From: Mycobacterium pinniadriaticum
Lineage (GTDB): Bacteria; Actinomycetota; Actinomycetes; Mycobacteriales; Mycobacteriaceae
NCBI RefSeq assembly: GCF_026242045.1
Contig: NZ_JAPJDO010000024.1
Location: forward strand, 30,286 to 94,285
Length of the DNA: 64,000 nucleotides
Direction of reading: 5' to 3'
Part shown: one piece after another, positions 50,613 to 58,057 of the stretch
Layout of the letters: each line of letters opens with the position of its first letter
Numbering within the stretch: position 1 is the first letter of the stretch
Notes under the pieces: generated by a model
Told to the model about the DNA's origin: nothing
Databases searched by the model: none
Seen by the model: only the letters and a program-made list of their open reading frames with translations
Made by a program: the position numbers and the translations under genes

Positions 50613-50981
50613 CTATGACTGGCCCAAACTCGGCCGGTAGTCAGCCACCTCGGCCTCGGCAGCGAGCAACGCAGCCAACTCGCCCTCCTGCTGGGCAACA
50701 AACACACCGATCACCTGCCGGCACACCTCCGGCACGCTCACCCCACGCATATCAGCAATACGTTTCAACCCGACCAGCATTGACGTGGACACATGAAACT
50801 GCACGGCGAACTGACCGCACGAACCATCCTCGGGCGGCAACCCCGGACCAACCACCACGGGATCATCCGCCCCGAATTCGTCAACCTCAGCACCGCGCGC
50901 CCTATCGACGACCCCGTCGCTAGCACCGCCTGTAGCGCCGTCGGCCAGGCCCCCGGACTCCTCGTGGCTGAACAAACCCAT
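50613..50981 (-). CDS. small protein with helix pattern, possible ribbon-helix-helix
   Basis: 122-residue hypothetical protein. The first 60 residues are Gly/Asp-rich and acidic (MGLFSHEESGGLADGATGGA). Residues about 68-118, with FAVQFHVSTSMLVGLKRIAD then GVSVPEVCRQVIGVFVAQQE, have a strand-helix-helix pattern like a ribbon-helix-helix DNA-binding domain. Lies 87 bases upstream of the antitoxin on the same strand. Function not established; may belong to the same islet. Start ATG 50981. Confidence 0.5.
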   Translation of the reverse strand: MGLFSHEESGGLADGATGGASDGVVDRARGAEVDEFGADDPVVVGPGLPPEDGSCGQFAVQFHVSTSMLVGLKRIADMRGVSVPEVCRQVIGVFVAQQEGELAALLAAEAEVADYRPSLGQS

Positions 50982-51182
50982 TCCGCACACGCTAGACCTC
51001 GAAGAATTCCGAAGCCGCCAAGTGAACGTGGCTTGACGGCGGTGACGGCGCAAATTCGACGAGTTAGCTCGGCGAGCCGACCGTTCCGCCGTCATCCCGC
51101 CGCGCCGCGTCCTCGCCCCGACCAAAGTAGGATTTTCGCCAAACAGATCGACTTAAAACGCCTCTACCAGCCCCTCCTTCGG

Positions 51183-51256
51183 TGCCCCCAGTCGGACTCG
51201 AACCGACACTGTGCGGATTTTAAGTCCGCTGCCTCTGCCAATTGGGCTATGGGGGC
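51183..51256 (-). tRNA. tRNA with UAA anticodon (Leu), 74 bases, class I shape
   Basis: Complete cloverleaf on the minus strand: acceptor GCCCCCA / TGGGGGC, D-arm with AATTGGCA loop, anticodon stem GCGGA / TCCGC with loop CTTAAAA (anticodon TAA), five-base variable loop ACAGT, T-arm GTCGG-TTCGAGT-CCGAC, discriminator A, CCA not encoded. By anticodon it reads UUA (Leu). Bacterial tRNA-Leu normally has a long variable arm; this one does not. I believe similar 74-base genes are annotated as tRNA-Leu in other actinobacteria. Confidence 0.9.
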
Positions 51257-51279
51257 CGTCGCAGCTCAGAGGGTATCCG

Positions 51280-52164
51280 CTATACCTCGACGCCGATCAG
51301 TCCGCACTGCCGCAAGAACTCGATCTGGTCCGCGATCAGCCTTCCGAGGTGGGGCTCGGCGAAGACTTCGAAATGATCGGTGTCGTACCGATGCAGCTGT
51401 GCGTTGGGCGCGCGCTCGACGAGCCTGCGGATGCCAGCGGCCGGCACGGTGATGTCCCGCTCCCCCAGGCCCACCCAGATCGGCATTCTCAGCGATGCGG
51501 CCTTCGTCCAGGGCCGGTGCGCGATCAGGGTCGCGAACACTCCCGGCGTGATCTCGTTACGCCACGGGGATTCAGGTCCGACGACGGAGGCAAATCCGGC
51601 GGATTCGCCGGGGAGCGACATCGCACCTCGGGAGCCGGGTGGGCCCGTCACCGGAACGGTCACCGACATACCGGCAAAGTCGGCCAGCGCACGGGGAACG
51701 AGAGAGGCGACCAACCCCAACCGCGTCGCTTTGACCCGGCCGGGGCCGTCGAGGAAGGGGTAGAGCAGTATCAAGGCTGCCAGCCGGCTGTCCCCGGCGG
51801 CGACGTTGACGGCGTGCCCGCCACCGAATGAGTAGCCCCATGCAACGATCTTGTCTGGGTTCACGCCATCGAGGCTGCGCGCGAAAGCTATTGCGTTGCG
51901 CCAATCTTCCTGTTGCGCACTGGCCCGGAAACGCTGCCGGGGCTGTCCCCCGGAGTCACCGAAGAAGCGGTAGTCGAAGCACACCACCGTCGCGCCCGCT
52001 GCGGCGAAGGCCTCGGCGATCGGCGACAGCCCGTCGTGGCGGGTCAGCGAGAACCCATGCCCCATGACCACACAGGCACCCGACGCGACGTCGGCCGGTG
52101 GCCGGTAGACCCACGCCGCCAGCTCACTGTCCCCGGACGGTATGGAGGCATCACTTCGGTCCAT
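51280..52164 (-). CDS. alpha/beta hydrolase (serine hydrolase)
   Basis: 294-residue alpha/beta-hydrolase. VVMGHGFSLTRHDGLSPIAE holds the oxyanion region, YSFGGGHAVNVAAGD the Ser nucleophile (G-Y-S-F-G-G), GLGERDITVPAAGIRR the acid and DTDHFEVFAEPHLGRL the His. Similar to X-Pro-dipeptidyl-peptidase/dienelactone hydrolase relatives. ATG 52164 is preferred; the longer frame lacks support. Ends 23 bases after the tRNA 5' end on the same strand. Confidence 0.83.
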   Translation of the reverse strand: MDRSDASIPSGDSELAAWVYRPPADVASGACVVMGHGFSLTRHDGLSPIAEAFAAAGATVVCFDYRFFGDSGGQPRQRFRASAQQEDWRNAIAFARSLDGVNPDKIVAWGYSFGGGHAVNVAAGDSRLAALILLYPFLDGPGRVKATRLGLVASLVPRALADFAGMSVTVPVTGPPGSRGAMSLPGESAGFASVVGPESPWRNEITPGVFATLIAHRPWTKAASLRMPIWVGLGERDITVPAAGIRRLVERAPNAQLHRYDTDHFEVFAEPHLGRLIADQIEFLRQCGLIGVEV

Positions 52165-52228
52165 CACCGCCGAGACCTTACCGGCACGTCGACGGGGCCA
52201 AAACGAAACTGGTGATGACGGCCGACAG

Positions 52229-52268
52229 CACGACACCCCGGGGGGAAGGGGCCGCCCGGGGTGTCGTG
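52229..52268 (-). terminator. strong hairpin terminator after dctA
   Basis: CACGACACCCCGGG (52229-52242) pairs perfectly with CCCGGGGTGTCGTG (52255-52268) around a 12-base loop, beginning 8 bases after the dctA stop. The 14-base GC-rich stem is the strongest hairpin in this part of the window. No T-run. Confidence 0.7.
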
Positions 52269-52276
52269 AGCTGTGA

Positions 52277-53650
52277 TCAGGCGGCGACCGCCTCCTTGGG
52301 CGCCGGCGCGTGATCGTCGTCGAGCATGGTGAGCTCATCGAAAGGATCGCGACCGCTCAGCACGGCGTTGACCTTCTGGGTGTCGACCGTCTTGGTCCAC
52401 GAGCCGACCAGCAGGGTGGCCACCGCGTTGCCGGAGAAGTTGGTGACCGCCCGCGCCTCGGACATGAACCGGTCGATCCCGACGATCAGTCCCACCCCGT
52501 CGAGCAGTTCGGGGCGATGGGCCTGCAGCCCGCCGGCCAGTGTGGCCAGCCCGGCCCCGCTCACCCCGGCCGCGCCCTTGGACGCCACGATCATGAACAC
52601 CAGCAGGCCGATCTGCTCCCCCACCGACAGCGGGTTGCCCAGCGCGTCGGCGATGAACAGCGAGGCCATCGTCAGGTAGATCGCGGTGCCGTCCAGGTTG
52701 AACGAATATCCGGTCGGCACAACAACACCCACGGTGCTCTGCTGCACACCCAGATGCTCTATCTTGGCGATCAGCCGCGGCAGCGCCGACTCCGAGGACG
52801 ATGTCGCGAAGATCAGCAGATACTCCCGTGCCAGGTAGCGCACCAGCCGGAAGATCGACACCCCCGACACCGTGCGCAGCAGCACCCCGAGCACTCCGAA
52901 CACGAACACCACGCAGGTCAGATAGAACCCGAGCATCAGCGTCAGCAGGTTGGTCACCGCGCTCCACCCGGTCAGGCCCACCACGTTGGCGATCGCACCG
53001 AACGCGCCAATCGGGGCCAGCCACAACACCATTGCCAGGATCTTGAACACCAGCCGCTGCAGGTGCTCCACCCCGCGCAGGATCGGCTCGCCCTTGGTGC
53101 CCATCGCCTGCAGCGCGAACCCGACCAGCAGCGCCACGAACAGCCCCTGCAACACATTGCCGTCGGTCAACGACGAGAACAACGACGTCGGGATGATGTG
53201 GGCGATGAAGTCCATCAAACCGCCGGAATCGTGCGCCTTCTCGGCCAGCTCCGCACCCTTGCCGGCCATCGACTCCGAGAGCTTGAGGCTGCTGCCGGGA
53301 TGCAGCAGGTTGCCGACCACCAGGCCGATGCCCAGCGCGATCGTCGACATCACCAGGAAGTAGCCGAAGGCCAGCCCGCCGACCTTCCCGACGGTGGCGG
53401 CCTTACGCACCGATCCGATTCCCAGCACGATCGTGCAGAAGATCACCGGGACGATCATCATCTTGATCAGGCTGACGAACATCGTCCCGAGAACCCCGAC
53501 CTGCTTGCCGACTCCCGGGGCGACCAGGCCGACGAGGACGCCGCCGATGACCGCGGCGATGACGGCCAGATACAGCCAGTGCGTGCGGTCCCGGCGCTTG
53601 CGCGGCTCGGGCTTGTCGTCGCCGCGAGGGCGATCCACAACCATGGTCAT
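52277..53650 (-). CDS. dctA: C4-dicarboxylate:H+/Na+ symporter
   Basis: 457-residue DAACS-family carrier (DctA) for succinate, fumarate and malate. Typical are VSLIKMMIVPVIFCTIVLGI, the Ser-rich tip FATSSSESALPRLIAKIEHL, the transport motif VPTGYSFNLDGTAIYLTMAS and the final IDRFMSEARAVTNFSGNAVA. Eight spans with two re-entrant loops expected. A C-terminal acidic tail is present. Start ATG 53650 (or 53644). Divergent from the CitA/DcuS-type sensor gene, which likely controls it; an inverted repeat lies between. Confidence 0.92.
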   Translation of the reverse strand: MTMVVDRPRGDDKPEPRKRRDRTHWLYLAVIAAVIGGVLVGLVAPGVGKQVGVLGTMFVSLIKMMIVPVIFCTIVLGIGSVRKAATVGKVGGLAFGYFLVMSTIALGIGLVVGNLLHPGSSLKLSESMAGKGAELAEKAHDSGGLMDFIAHIIPTSLFSSLTDGNVLQGLFVALLVGFALQAMGTKGEPILRGVEHLQRLVFKILAMVLWLAPIGAFGAIANVVGLTGWSAVTNLLTLMLGFYLTCVVFVFGVLGVLLRTVSGVSIFRLVRYLAREYLLIFATSSSESALPRLIAKIEHLGVQQSTVGVVVPTGYSFNLDGTAIYLTMASLFIADALGNPLSVGEQIGLLVFMIVASKGAAGVSGAGLATLAGGLQAHRPELLDGVGLIVGIDRFMSEARAVTNFSGNAVATLLVGSWTKTVDTQKVNAVLSGRDPFDELTMLDDDHAPAPKEAVAA

Positions 53651-53704
53651 GAGCGGTTTCCTTCCAGGTCTGCTGCGGCGGGTCTGTAAGGATGGTTGAA
53701 CACC

Positions 53705-53722
53705 GCGTGACCCAGGTCACGC
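53705..53722. promoter_or_regulatory. CRP-like site between dctA and sensor kinase gene
   Basis: GCGTGACC-CA-GGTCACGC is a perfect 8-base inverted repeat and contains GTGA-N6-TCAC, the core of CRP/Cmr family sites in actinobacteria. It sits in the 105-base divergent gap, 55 bases from dctA and 34 from the kinase gene. Suggests cAMP/CRP control of dicarboxylate uptake. Confidence 0.6.
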
Positions 53723-53755
53723 TTTAGTTCATTACGTTCAACGCGGAGGTGAGCA

Positions 53756-55288
53756 GTGGCCGTACTCCCCCGCTCGCTGGCCGGGCAGGCCTTCGCCCTG
53801 CAGGCCGCGGTGATCGCGCTGGTGGTCCTGGCCGGCAGTGCGCTCGCCCTCTATGACGACAAACTCGACGGCGACGCCGCCGCCCGTCAGCAGGTGACCG
53901 CGATCGCCGTCGCCCTGGCCGACTCACCGTCGACCGCGCAGGCCATCGAAAACGGTGACCCCGCAAAGGTTCTCCAGCAGACGACCGAGGCCGTCCGCAA
54001 AGGCACCAGCATCGCCTTCATCACGATCATGGCCCCCGACCGCACCCGGTTCACCCACACCAACCCTGACCTGATCGGCCAGAAGTACATCGGCACCATC
54101 GAACCGGCGCTGCGCGGCGAAACCTACACCGAGGTCTACACCGGCACCCTGGGCCCGTCGGTGCGCACCATCGCGCCGGTCCGCAACGCCGACGGCCAGA
54201 TCGTCGGCCTGGTGGCCGCCGGTATCACCCAGGACAGCCTGGCCGCCCGGTGGCGCGCGCAGTGGCCGGCGATCGCCGCCGTCGGCGTCGGCGCGTTGGC
54301 CCTGTCTTTCGTCGGCATCTGGGCGATCCGCCGACGGGTCCTACACCAGACCCGTGGGCTGGCACCTGACGAGCTTCGGGTGATGTACGACCACCACGAC
54401 GCCATCCTGCACTCGATTTCCGAAGGCCTGATCGTGCTGGACCGCGACGGCGTGGCGCTGGCCAACGACGAAGCCCGCCGCCTGCTGGCCCTGCCGTCCG
54501 GTCCGATCACGCGGGCCGACCTGCCGGAGTTCTTGCGCGGCAACGACCCCGGCGTACGGGACGAGGTCCGGCTCACCGACGACCGGGTGCTGGTGGTCAA
54601 CCGCTCCCAGGTGAGCGCCTCGGACTCCGAAGTGGTCACCATCCGCGACCGCACCGAATTGCAGGGCGCCCTGGGTGAATTGAGCTCCCTGCAGGGGTTC
54701 ACCGATTCGCTGCGCGCGCAGGCCCATGAGTCGGCCAACAAACTGCACACCGTCATCACCCTGGTCGAGATGGGCCGCCCGGAGGAAGCCGTCACGTTCG
54801 CCACCCAGGAGCTGGCGCTGTCCCAGCGACTCGTCGACCGGGTGTCCGACGCCGTCGGCGAACCCGCGTTGGTCGCCCTGCTGCTCGGCAAGACCGCCGA
54901 GGCCGACGAGCGCGGCATCGAGCTGACCGTCACCGAGGAAACCCACCTGCCCGCCGAGTCGCCGCTGAGCCCACAGGAGATGGTCACCGTGCTGGGCAAT
55001 CTGATCGACAACGCCATGGACGCCTGCGACCGCGACGACCCGTGGGTGGAGGTCACCGTCAGCCAGAGCGACGGCCGGCTGCAGATCCAGGTCGCCGACA
55101 GCGGGCCGGGCATGGATCCCGAAACCTTCGGCCGCGCCATGCAACGCGGCTATTCGACCAAATCCGGCGACGACGACGCCCACCAGGGTCTGGGGCTGGC
55201 GCTGGTCGCCCAGGTCGTCAACCGCCATGGCGGCACGCTGACCGCTGACCTCAGCTACGGGTCGGTGGTGACGGTGACCATCCCATGA
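53756..55288 (+). CDS. CitA/DcuS-type sensor histidine kinase
   Basis: 510-residue membrane kinase. Span 1 is at about 12-32; the exported PAS-like sensor (about 35-170) has TRFTHTNPDLIGQKYIGTIE, as in citrate/C4-dicarboxylate sensors; span 2 about 180-200. Then a cytosolic PAS (about 220-300), the phosphorylated His in RAQAHESANKLHTVITL, and an HATPase with LGNLIDNAMDA, DSGPGM and GLGLALV. GTG 53756 begins. Response-regulator gene overlaps by four bases. Signal likely a C4-dicarboxylate. Confidence 0.92.
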   Translation: MAVLPRSLAGQAFALQAAVIALVVLAGSALALYDDKLDGDAAARQQVTAIAVALADSPSTAQAIENGDPAKVLQQTTEAVRKGTSIAFITIMAPDRTRFTHTNPDLIGQKYIGTIEPALRGETYTEVYTGTLGPSVRTIAPVRNADGQIVGLVAAGITQDSLAARWRAQWPAIAAVGVGALALSFVGIWAIRRRVLHQTRGLAPDELRVMYDHHDAILHSISEGLIVLDRDGVALANDEARRLLALPSGPITRADLPEFLRGNDPGVRDEVRLTDDRVLVVNRSQVSASDSEVVTIRDRTELQGALGELSSLQGFTDSLRAQAHESANKLHTVITLVEMGRPEEAVTFATQELALSQRLVDRVSDAVGEPALVALLLGKTAEADERGIELTVTEETHLPAESPLSPQEMVTVLGNLIDNAMDACDRDDPWVEVTVSQSDGRLQIQVADSGPGMDPETFGRAMQRGYSTKSGDDDAHQGLGLALVAQVVNRHGGTLTADLSYGSVVTVTIP

Positions 55289-55971
55289 TCAACGTCTTGA
55301 TCGTCGAGGACGAGCTGCTGATCGCCGAGGCGCACCGTACGTATCTTGCTCGGCTGCAAGGGTTTACCGTCGCCGGGTTGGCGCACACCGCGCGCGACGC
55401 GATGCGCATCGCCGCCGAAGCGGCCGCCGACTCCCCCGTCGACCTGGTGCTGCTCGACCTCGGCCTGCCGGACGCCAGCGGGATCACCCTGGCCTCGGCG
55501 CTGTCCGGGCTCAGGCCCGCCCCCGATATCATCGCGATCACCTCCGAGCGCGATCTGGAGATGGTGCGTGCCGCCGTCGGCCACGGCGCGCTGGCCTACC
55601 TGCTCAAGCCGTTCACGTTCGCCGCCTTCCGCGACCGCCTCGAGCGTTATCGCCGCTACCGCGAGGCGCTGCCCGCCGGGACCGACGCCGCCAGCCAGGC
55701 CGAAGTCGACCGAGCACTGGGTGAACTGCGGATCAGCACCGACAAGTCGGTCACCCCGAAGGGTGCGGCACCAGCGACCACCGACGAGATCGCTCGCGCG
55801 GTGCGCGACCGCGCCGACGGCCTCACCGCCGACGAGGCCGCCAAACTCGTGGGCGTCTCCCGGGTGACCGCCTGGCGCTACCTGGAACGCCTGGCCGACG
55901 ACGGCACCGTCACCCGCGTGACCGAGTACGGCAAGACCGGCCGGCCCAGCACCCGCTATCAATGGCGCTGA
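55285..55971 (+). CDS. CitB/DcuR-type response regulator
   Basis: 228-residue regulator. Receiver domain has the phospho-Asp in VDLVLLDLGLPDASGI and Lys in AYLLKPFTF. The C-terminal output part, LTADEAAKLVGVSRVTAWRY, is a helix-turn-helix of the CitB/DcuR type. ATG overlaps the kinase stop (ATGA). Together with the kinase it probably activates dctA on sensing dicarboxylate. Confidence 0.93.
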   Translation: MINVLIVEDELLIAEAHRTYLARLQGFTVAGLAHTARDAMRIAAEAAADSPVDLVLLDLGLPDASGITLASALSGLRPAPDIIAITSERDLEMVRAAVGHGALAYLLKPFTFAAFRDRLERYRRYREALPAGTDAASQAEVDRALGELRISTDKSVTPKGAAPATTDEIARAVRDRADGLTADEAAKLVGVSRVTAWRYLERLADDGTVTRVTEYGKTGRPSTRYQWR

Positions 55972-56245
55972 GGCGTCATCGAATCTGCGCTCAGATCGCA
56001 TTTCGGCCGGAGAACTCGCCCTCACCGCAGTCTCGATGCGCCGACCGCAGAGTCGAGGAGCTCCTAAGGGGCCACGGGTAATGCAGTACTGCGGAAGGTG
56101 ATATCACCGGTGATATCGCGTTTCAGACGATCACTACCACCGTTACAGGCCCGCCCTTCCGCGGCGCCGGGCGACGGCCGCGTTGACGTCCGCCCACCCA
56201 GCCGGTAGGCCATCCTGCAGACGGGCGAATCAAAGGAGGCTCGGC
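55972..56245. promoter_or_regulatory. intergenic region with overlapping palindromes
   Basis: 274 bases before the antiporter gene. It contains GGTGATATCACC (56097-56108) and the 18-base palindrome GATATCACCGGTGATATC (56100-56117), which overlap, plus GCAGTACTGC (56083-56092). No coding potential seen. The palindromes look like an operator; the bound regulator is unknown and there is no regulator gene beside the antiporter. Confidence 0.55.
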
Positions 56246-57847
56246 ATGAACGCGACATTGTTGGCCGTGTTGGCCGCCGCGATGCTGCTGACCGCATTGG
56301 CCCGCCGCTACAACCTGTCGTCGCCGCTTGTGCTCGTGGTGGCGGGTCTGGGCGCCAGTCTGATCCCGGACGTACCCGAGGTGCACCTCAATCCCGATCT
56401 GGTGCTGTTCGTCATCCTGCCGCCACTGCTGTGGTCGGCGGGCCTGGAGAGTTCCTCGGTCGCCCTGCGCAGAAGCTTTCGCCCGGTGGCCGGCCTCGCG
56501 GTCGGGTTGCCCCTGGCCACCACGTTCGCGGTCGGTTACGTCGCCTATCTGACGGTGCCCGGGCTGACGCTCCCATCCGCGCTGGCCCTGGGCGCCATCG
56601 TCGCACCGCCCGACGCGGTCTCAGCCACCGCGATCGGGCGCCGGCTCGGTCTGCCCCGCCAGATCATGACCCTGATCGGTGGTGAGAGCCTGCTCAATGA
56701 CGCCACCGCGTTGACGGTCTACAAGGTCTTCGTCGCCGCCGCGGTCGGTGTGGCCACCAGCTGGGGCAGCGCGGTCGAGACATTCCTGCTGGCCGTGGCG
56801 GGCGGCGCGGTCGTGGGTTTGGCACTGGGGCACCTCATCGTTTACCTGCGTTCGCGCCTGGACGACCCCCTGACCGAGAGCGCGATCGGCCTCCTCGCTC
56901 CGTTCGTCGTCTACCTGGTCGCCGACCAGATCGGCGGCTCGGGGGTGCTGGCGGTCGTGATCGCGGCGTTGATCCTGGGCCACCGCTCGGCCCGGGCCGG
57001 CTACGCCACCCGATTGCAGGACGAGGCCGTGTGGCGCGCCGTGCAGCTGGTGCTGGAGGCGTTCGCGTTCTTCTTGATCGGCTTGCAGCTGCCCGCGGTA
57101 CTCGGCGAAATCCGCGGCATGCCGGCGATCGTGATGGCGGGGTTCTCGCTGGCGGTTCTCGGCACCGTGATCGGCGTCCGCATCGCCTGGGTCTACGCGT
57201 TCACCTACCTGCCGCGTCTGCTATCGCCCCGGGCGAGGTCCCGCGAACCCGCTCCCAGTGCCGCCGGGGTCTTCGTGGTGGCCTGGGCCGGAATGCGCGG
57301 GGTGGTCTCGCTGGCCGCCGCGTTCGGCTTACCGACGACGACGCTGTCCGGTGCGCCGTTTCCCGGCCGCGCTCATCTGGTCTACCTGACGTTCGTCGTG
57401 GTGGTCGGCACGCTGTTGCTGCATGGGCTGACCCTGCCGTGGATCATCAGAAAACTCGGCGTCACCGTCGACGACACCCACGCCGACATCGCCGCGGCGA
57501 ACGAGGCTCGGCAGCGGGCCACGCTGGCCGCCGCCGACCGACTCGACACCGTGCTGGCCGAACACGAGGCAGAGGGCAGCCGCACCGACGTCCACGACCG
57601 GGTCGCCGACATCCTGCGGGTCTGGAACGTGCGCCGGCGCGAAGCGGCAGTCGAGCGACTCCAGTCGACCGACTCCAACCTTGACGAGAGCCCGGTGGCG
57701 GCGCTTCGCCGGCTGCGCCTGCAGATGCTCGAAGCCGAGCGCGAGGCCTACATCGCCGAGCGTGACAGCGGCCGCATCGACGACGAAGTGCTCCGGACCG
57801 CCCTGCGTGAACTGGATCTGGAGGAAGCGGTACTCGACCGGGAGTGA
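56246..57847 (+). CDS. Na+(K+)/H+ antiporter, CPA1/NhaP type
   Basis: 533-residue antiporter. About 12-13 spans occupy residues 1-410; the ion-binding region includes GAIVAPPDAVSATAIGRRLG and GGESLLNDATALTVYKVF. After GVVSLAAAFGLP comes the C-terminal cytosolic domain of about 115 residues, charged and coiled-coil like (RQRATLAAADRLDTVLAEHE). It exchanges Na+ or K+ for protons for pH/salt balance. AAAGGAGG precedes ATG 56246. Confidence 0.88.
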   Translation: MNATLLAVLAAAMLLTALARRYNLSSPLVLVVAGLGASLIPDVPEVHLNPDLVLFVILPPLLWSAGLESSSVALRRSFRPVAGLAVGLPLATTFAVGYVAYLTVPGLTLPSALALGAIVAPPDAVSATAIGRRLGLPRQIMTLIGGESLLNDATALTVYKVFVAAAVGVATSWGSAVETFLLAVAGGAVVGLALGHLIVYLRSRLDDPLTESAIGLLAPFVVYLVADQIGGSGVLAVVIAALILGHRSARAGYATRLQDEAVWRAVQLVLEAFAFFLIGLQLPAVLGEIRGMPAIVMAGFSLAVLGTVIGVRIAWVYAFTYLPRLLSPRARSREPAPSAAGVFVVAWAGMRGVVSLAAAFGLPTTTLSGAPFPGRAHLVYLTFVVVVGTLLLHGLTLPWIIRKLGVTVDDTHADIAAANEARQRATLAAADRLDTVLAEHEAEGSRTDVHDRVADILRVWNVRRREAAVERLQSTDSNLDESPVAALRRLRLQMLEAEREAYIAERDSGRIDDEVLRTALRELDLEEAVLDRE

Positions 57848-58004
57848 CACCGCGGCCGTCCGCGCATGCGGGCTGCCGCCGGAATGACCCGCGACGACAA
57901 AGCGATCCAGTCGCAGGTGGTCGGCGAGTTGCTCCAAATCCACCGGGATCGCCGCACGTGTCGTAGGCCAGGCCGAGTCGAGCGCCCCTTGCGGAGCCGC
58001 TCAA
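57848..58004 (-). pseudogene. remnant of an alpha/beta-hydrolase gene
   Basis: On the minus strand, one frame begins SARGARLGLAYDTCGDP, the usual first strand of an alpha/beta hydrolase, and a second frame gives VDLEQLADHLRLDRFVVAGH-S-G-G, the nucleophile elbow with its preceding helix. About 60 residues that should lie between (including the oxyanion strand H-G) are missing and the frames differ. The elbow is cut at about 57860. A gene scar between the antiporter and mmsA, not expressed as an enzyme. Confidence 0.55.
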
Positions 58005-58009
58005 CGCGT

Positions 58010-58027
58010 TACTAGGATGTCCTAGTA
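58010..58027. promoter_or_regulatory. palindromic operator before mmsA operon
   Basis: TACTAGGA-TG-TCCTAGTA is a perfect 8-base inverted repeat with two-base spacer, 30 bases before the mmsA ATG. This form suits a TetR- or GntR-type regulator. No regulator gene is adjacent, so control would be by a distant gene. Confidence 0.65.
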
Positions 58028-58057
58028 TTCAGCCGCCAGGTCAGCCAAGGGGCAGTC

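Noticed and set aside
50537..50923. 128-codon Pro-rich plus-strand frame in the toxin-antitoxin islet
   Set aside because: Low-complexity Pro/Arg/Thr translation opposite a better frame; no start context.
52310..53689. 459-codon open frame antisense to dctA
   Set aside because: Gln/His/Arg-rich shadow of dctA; no recognisable domain.
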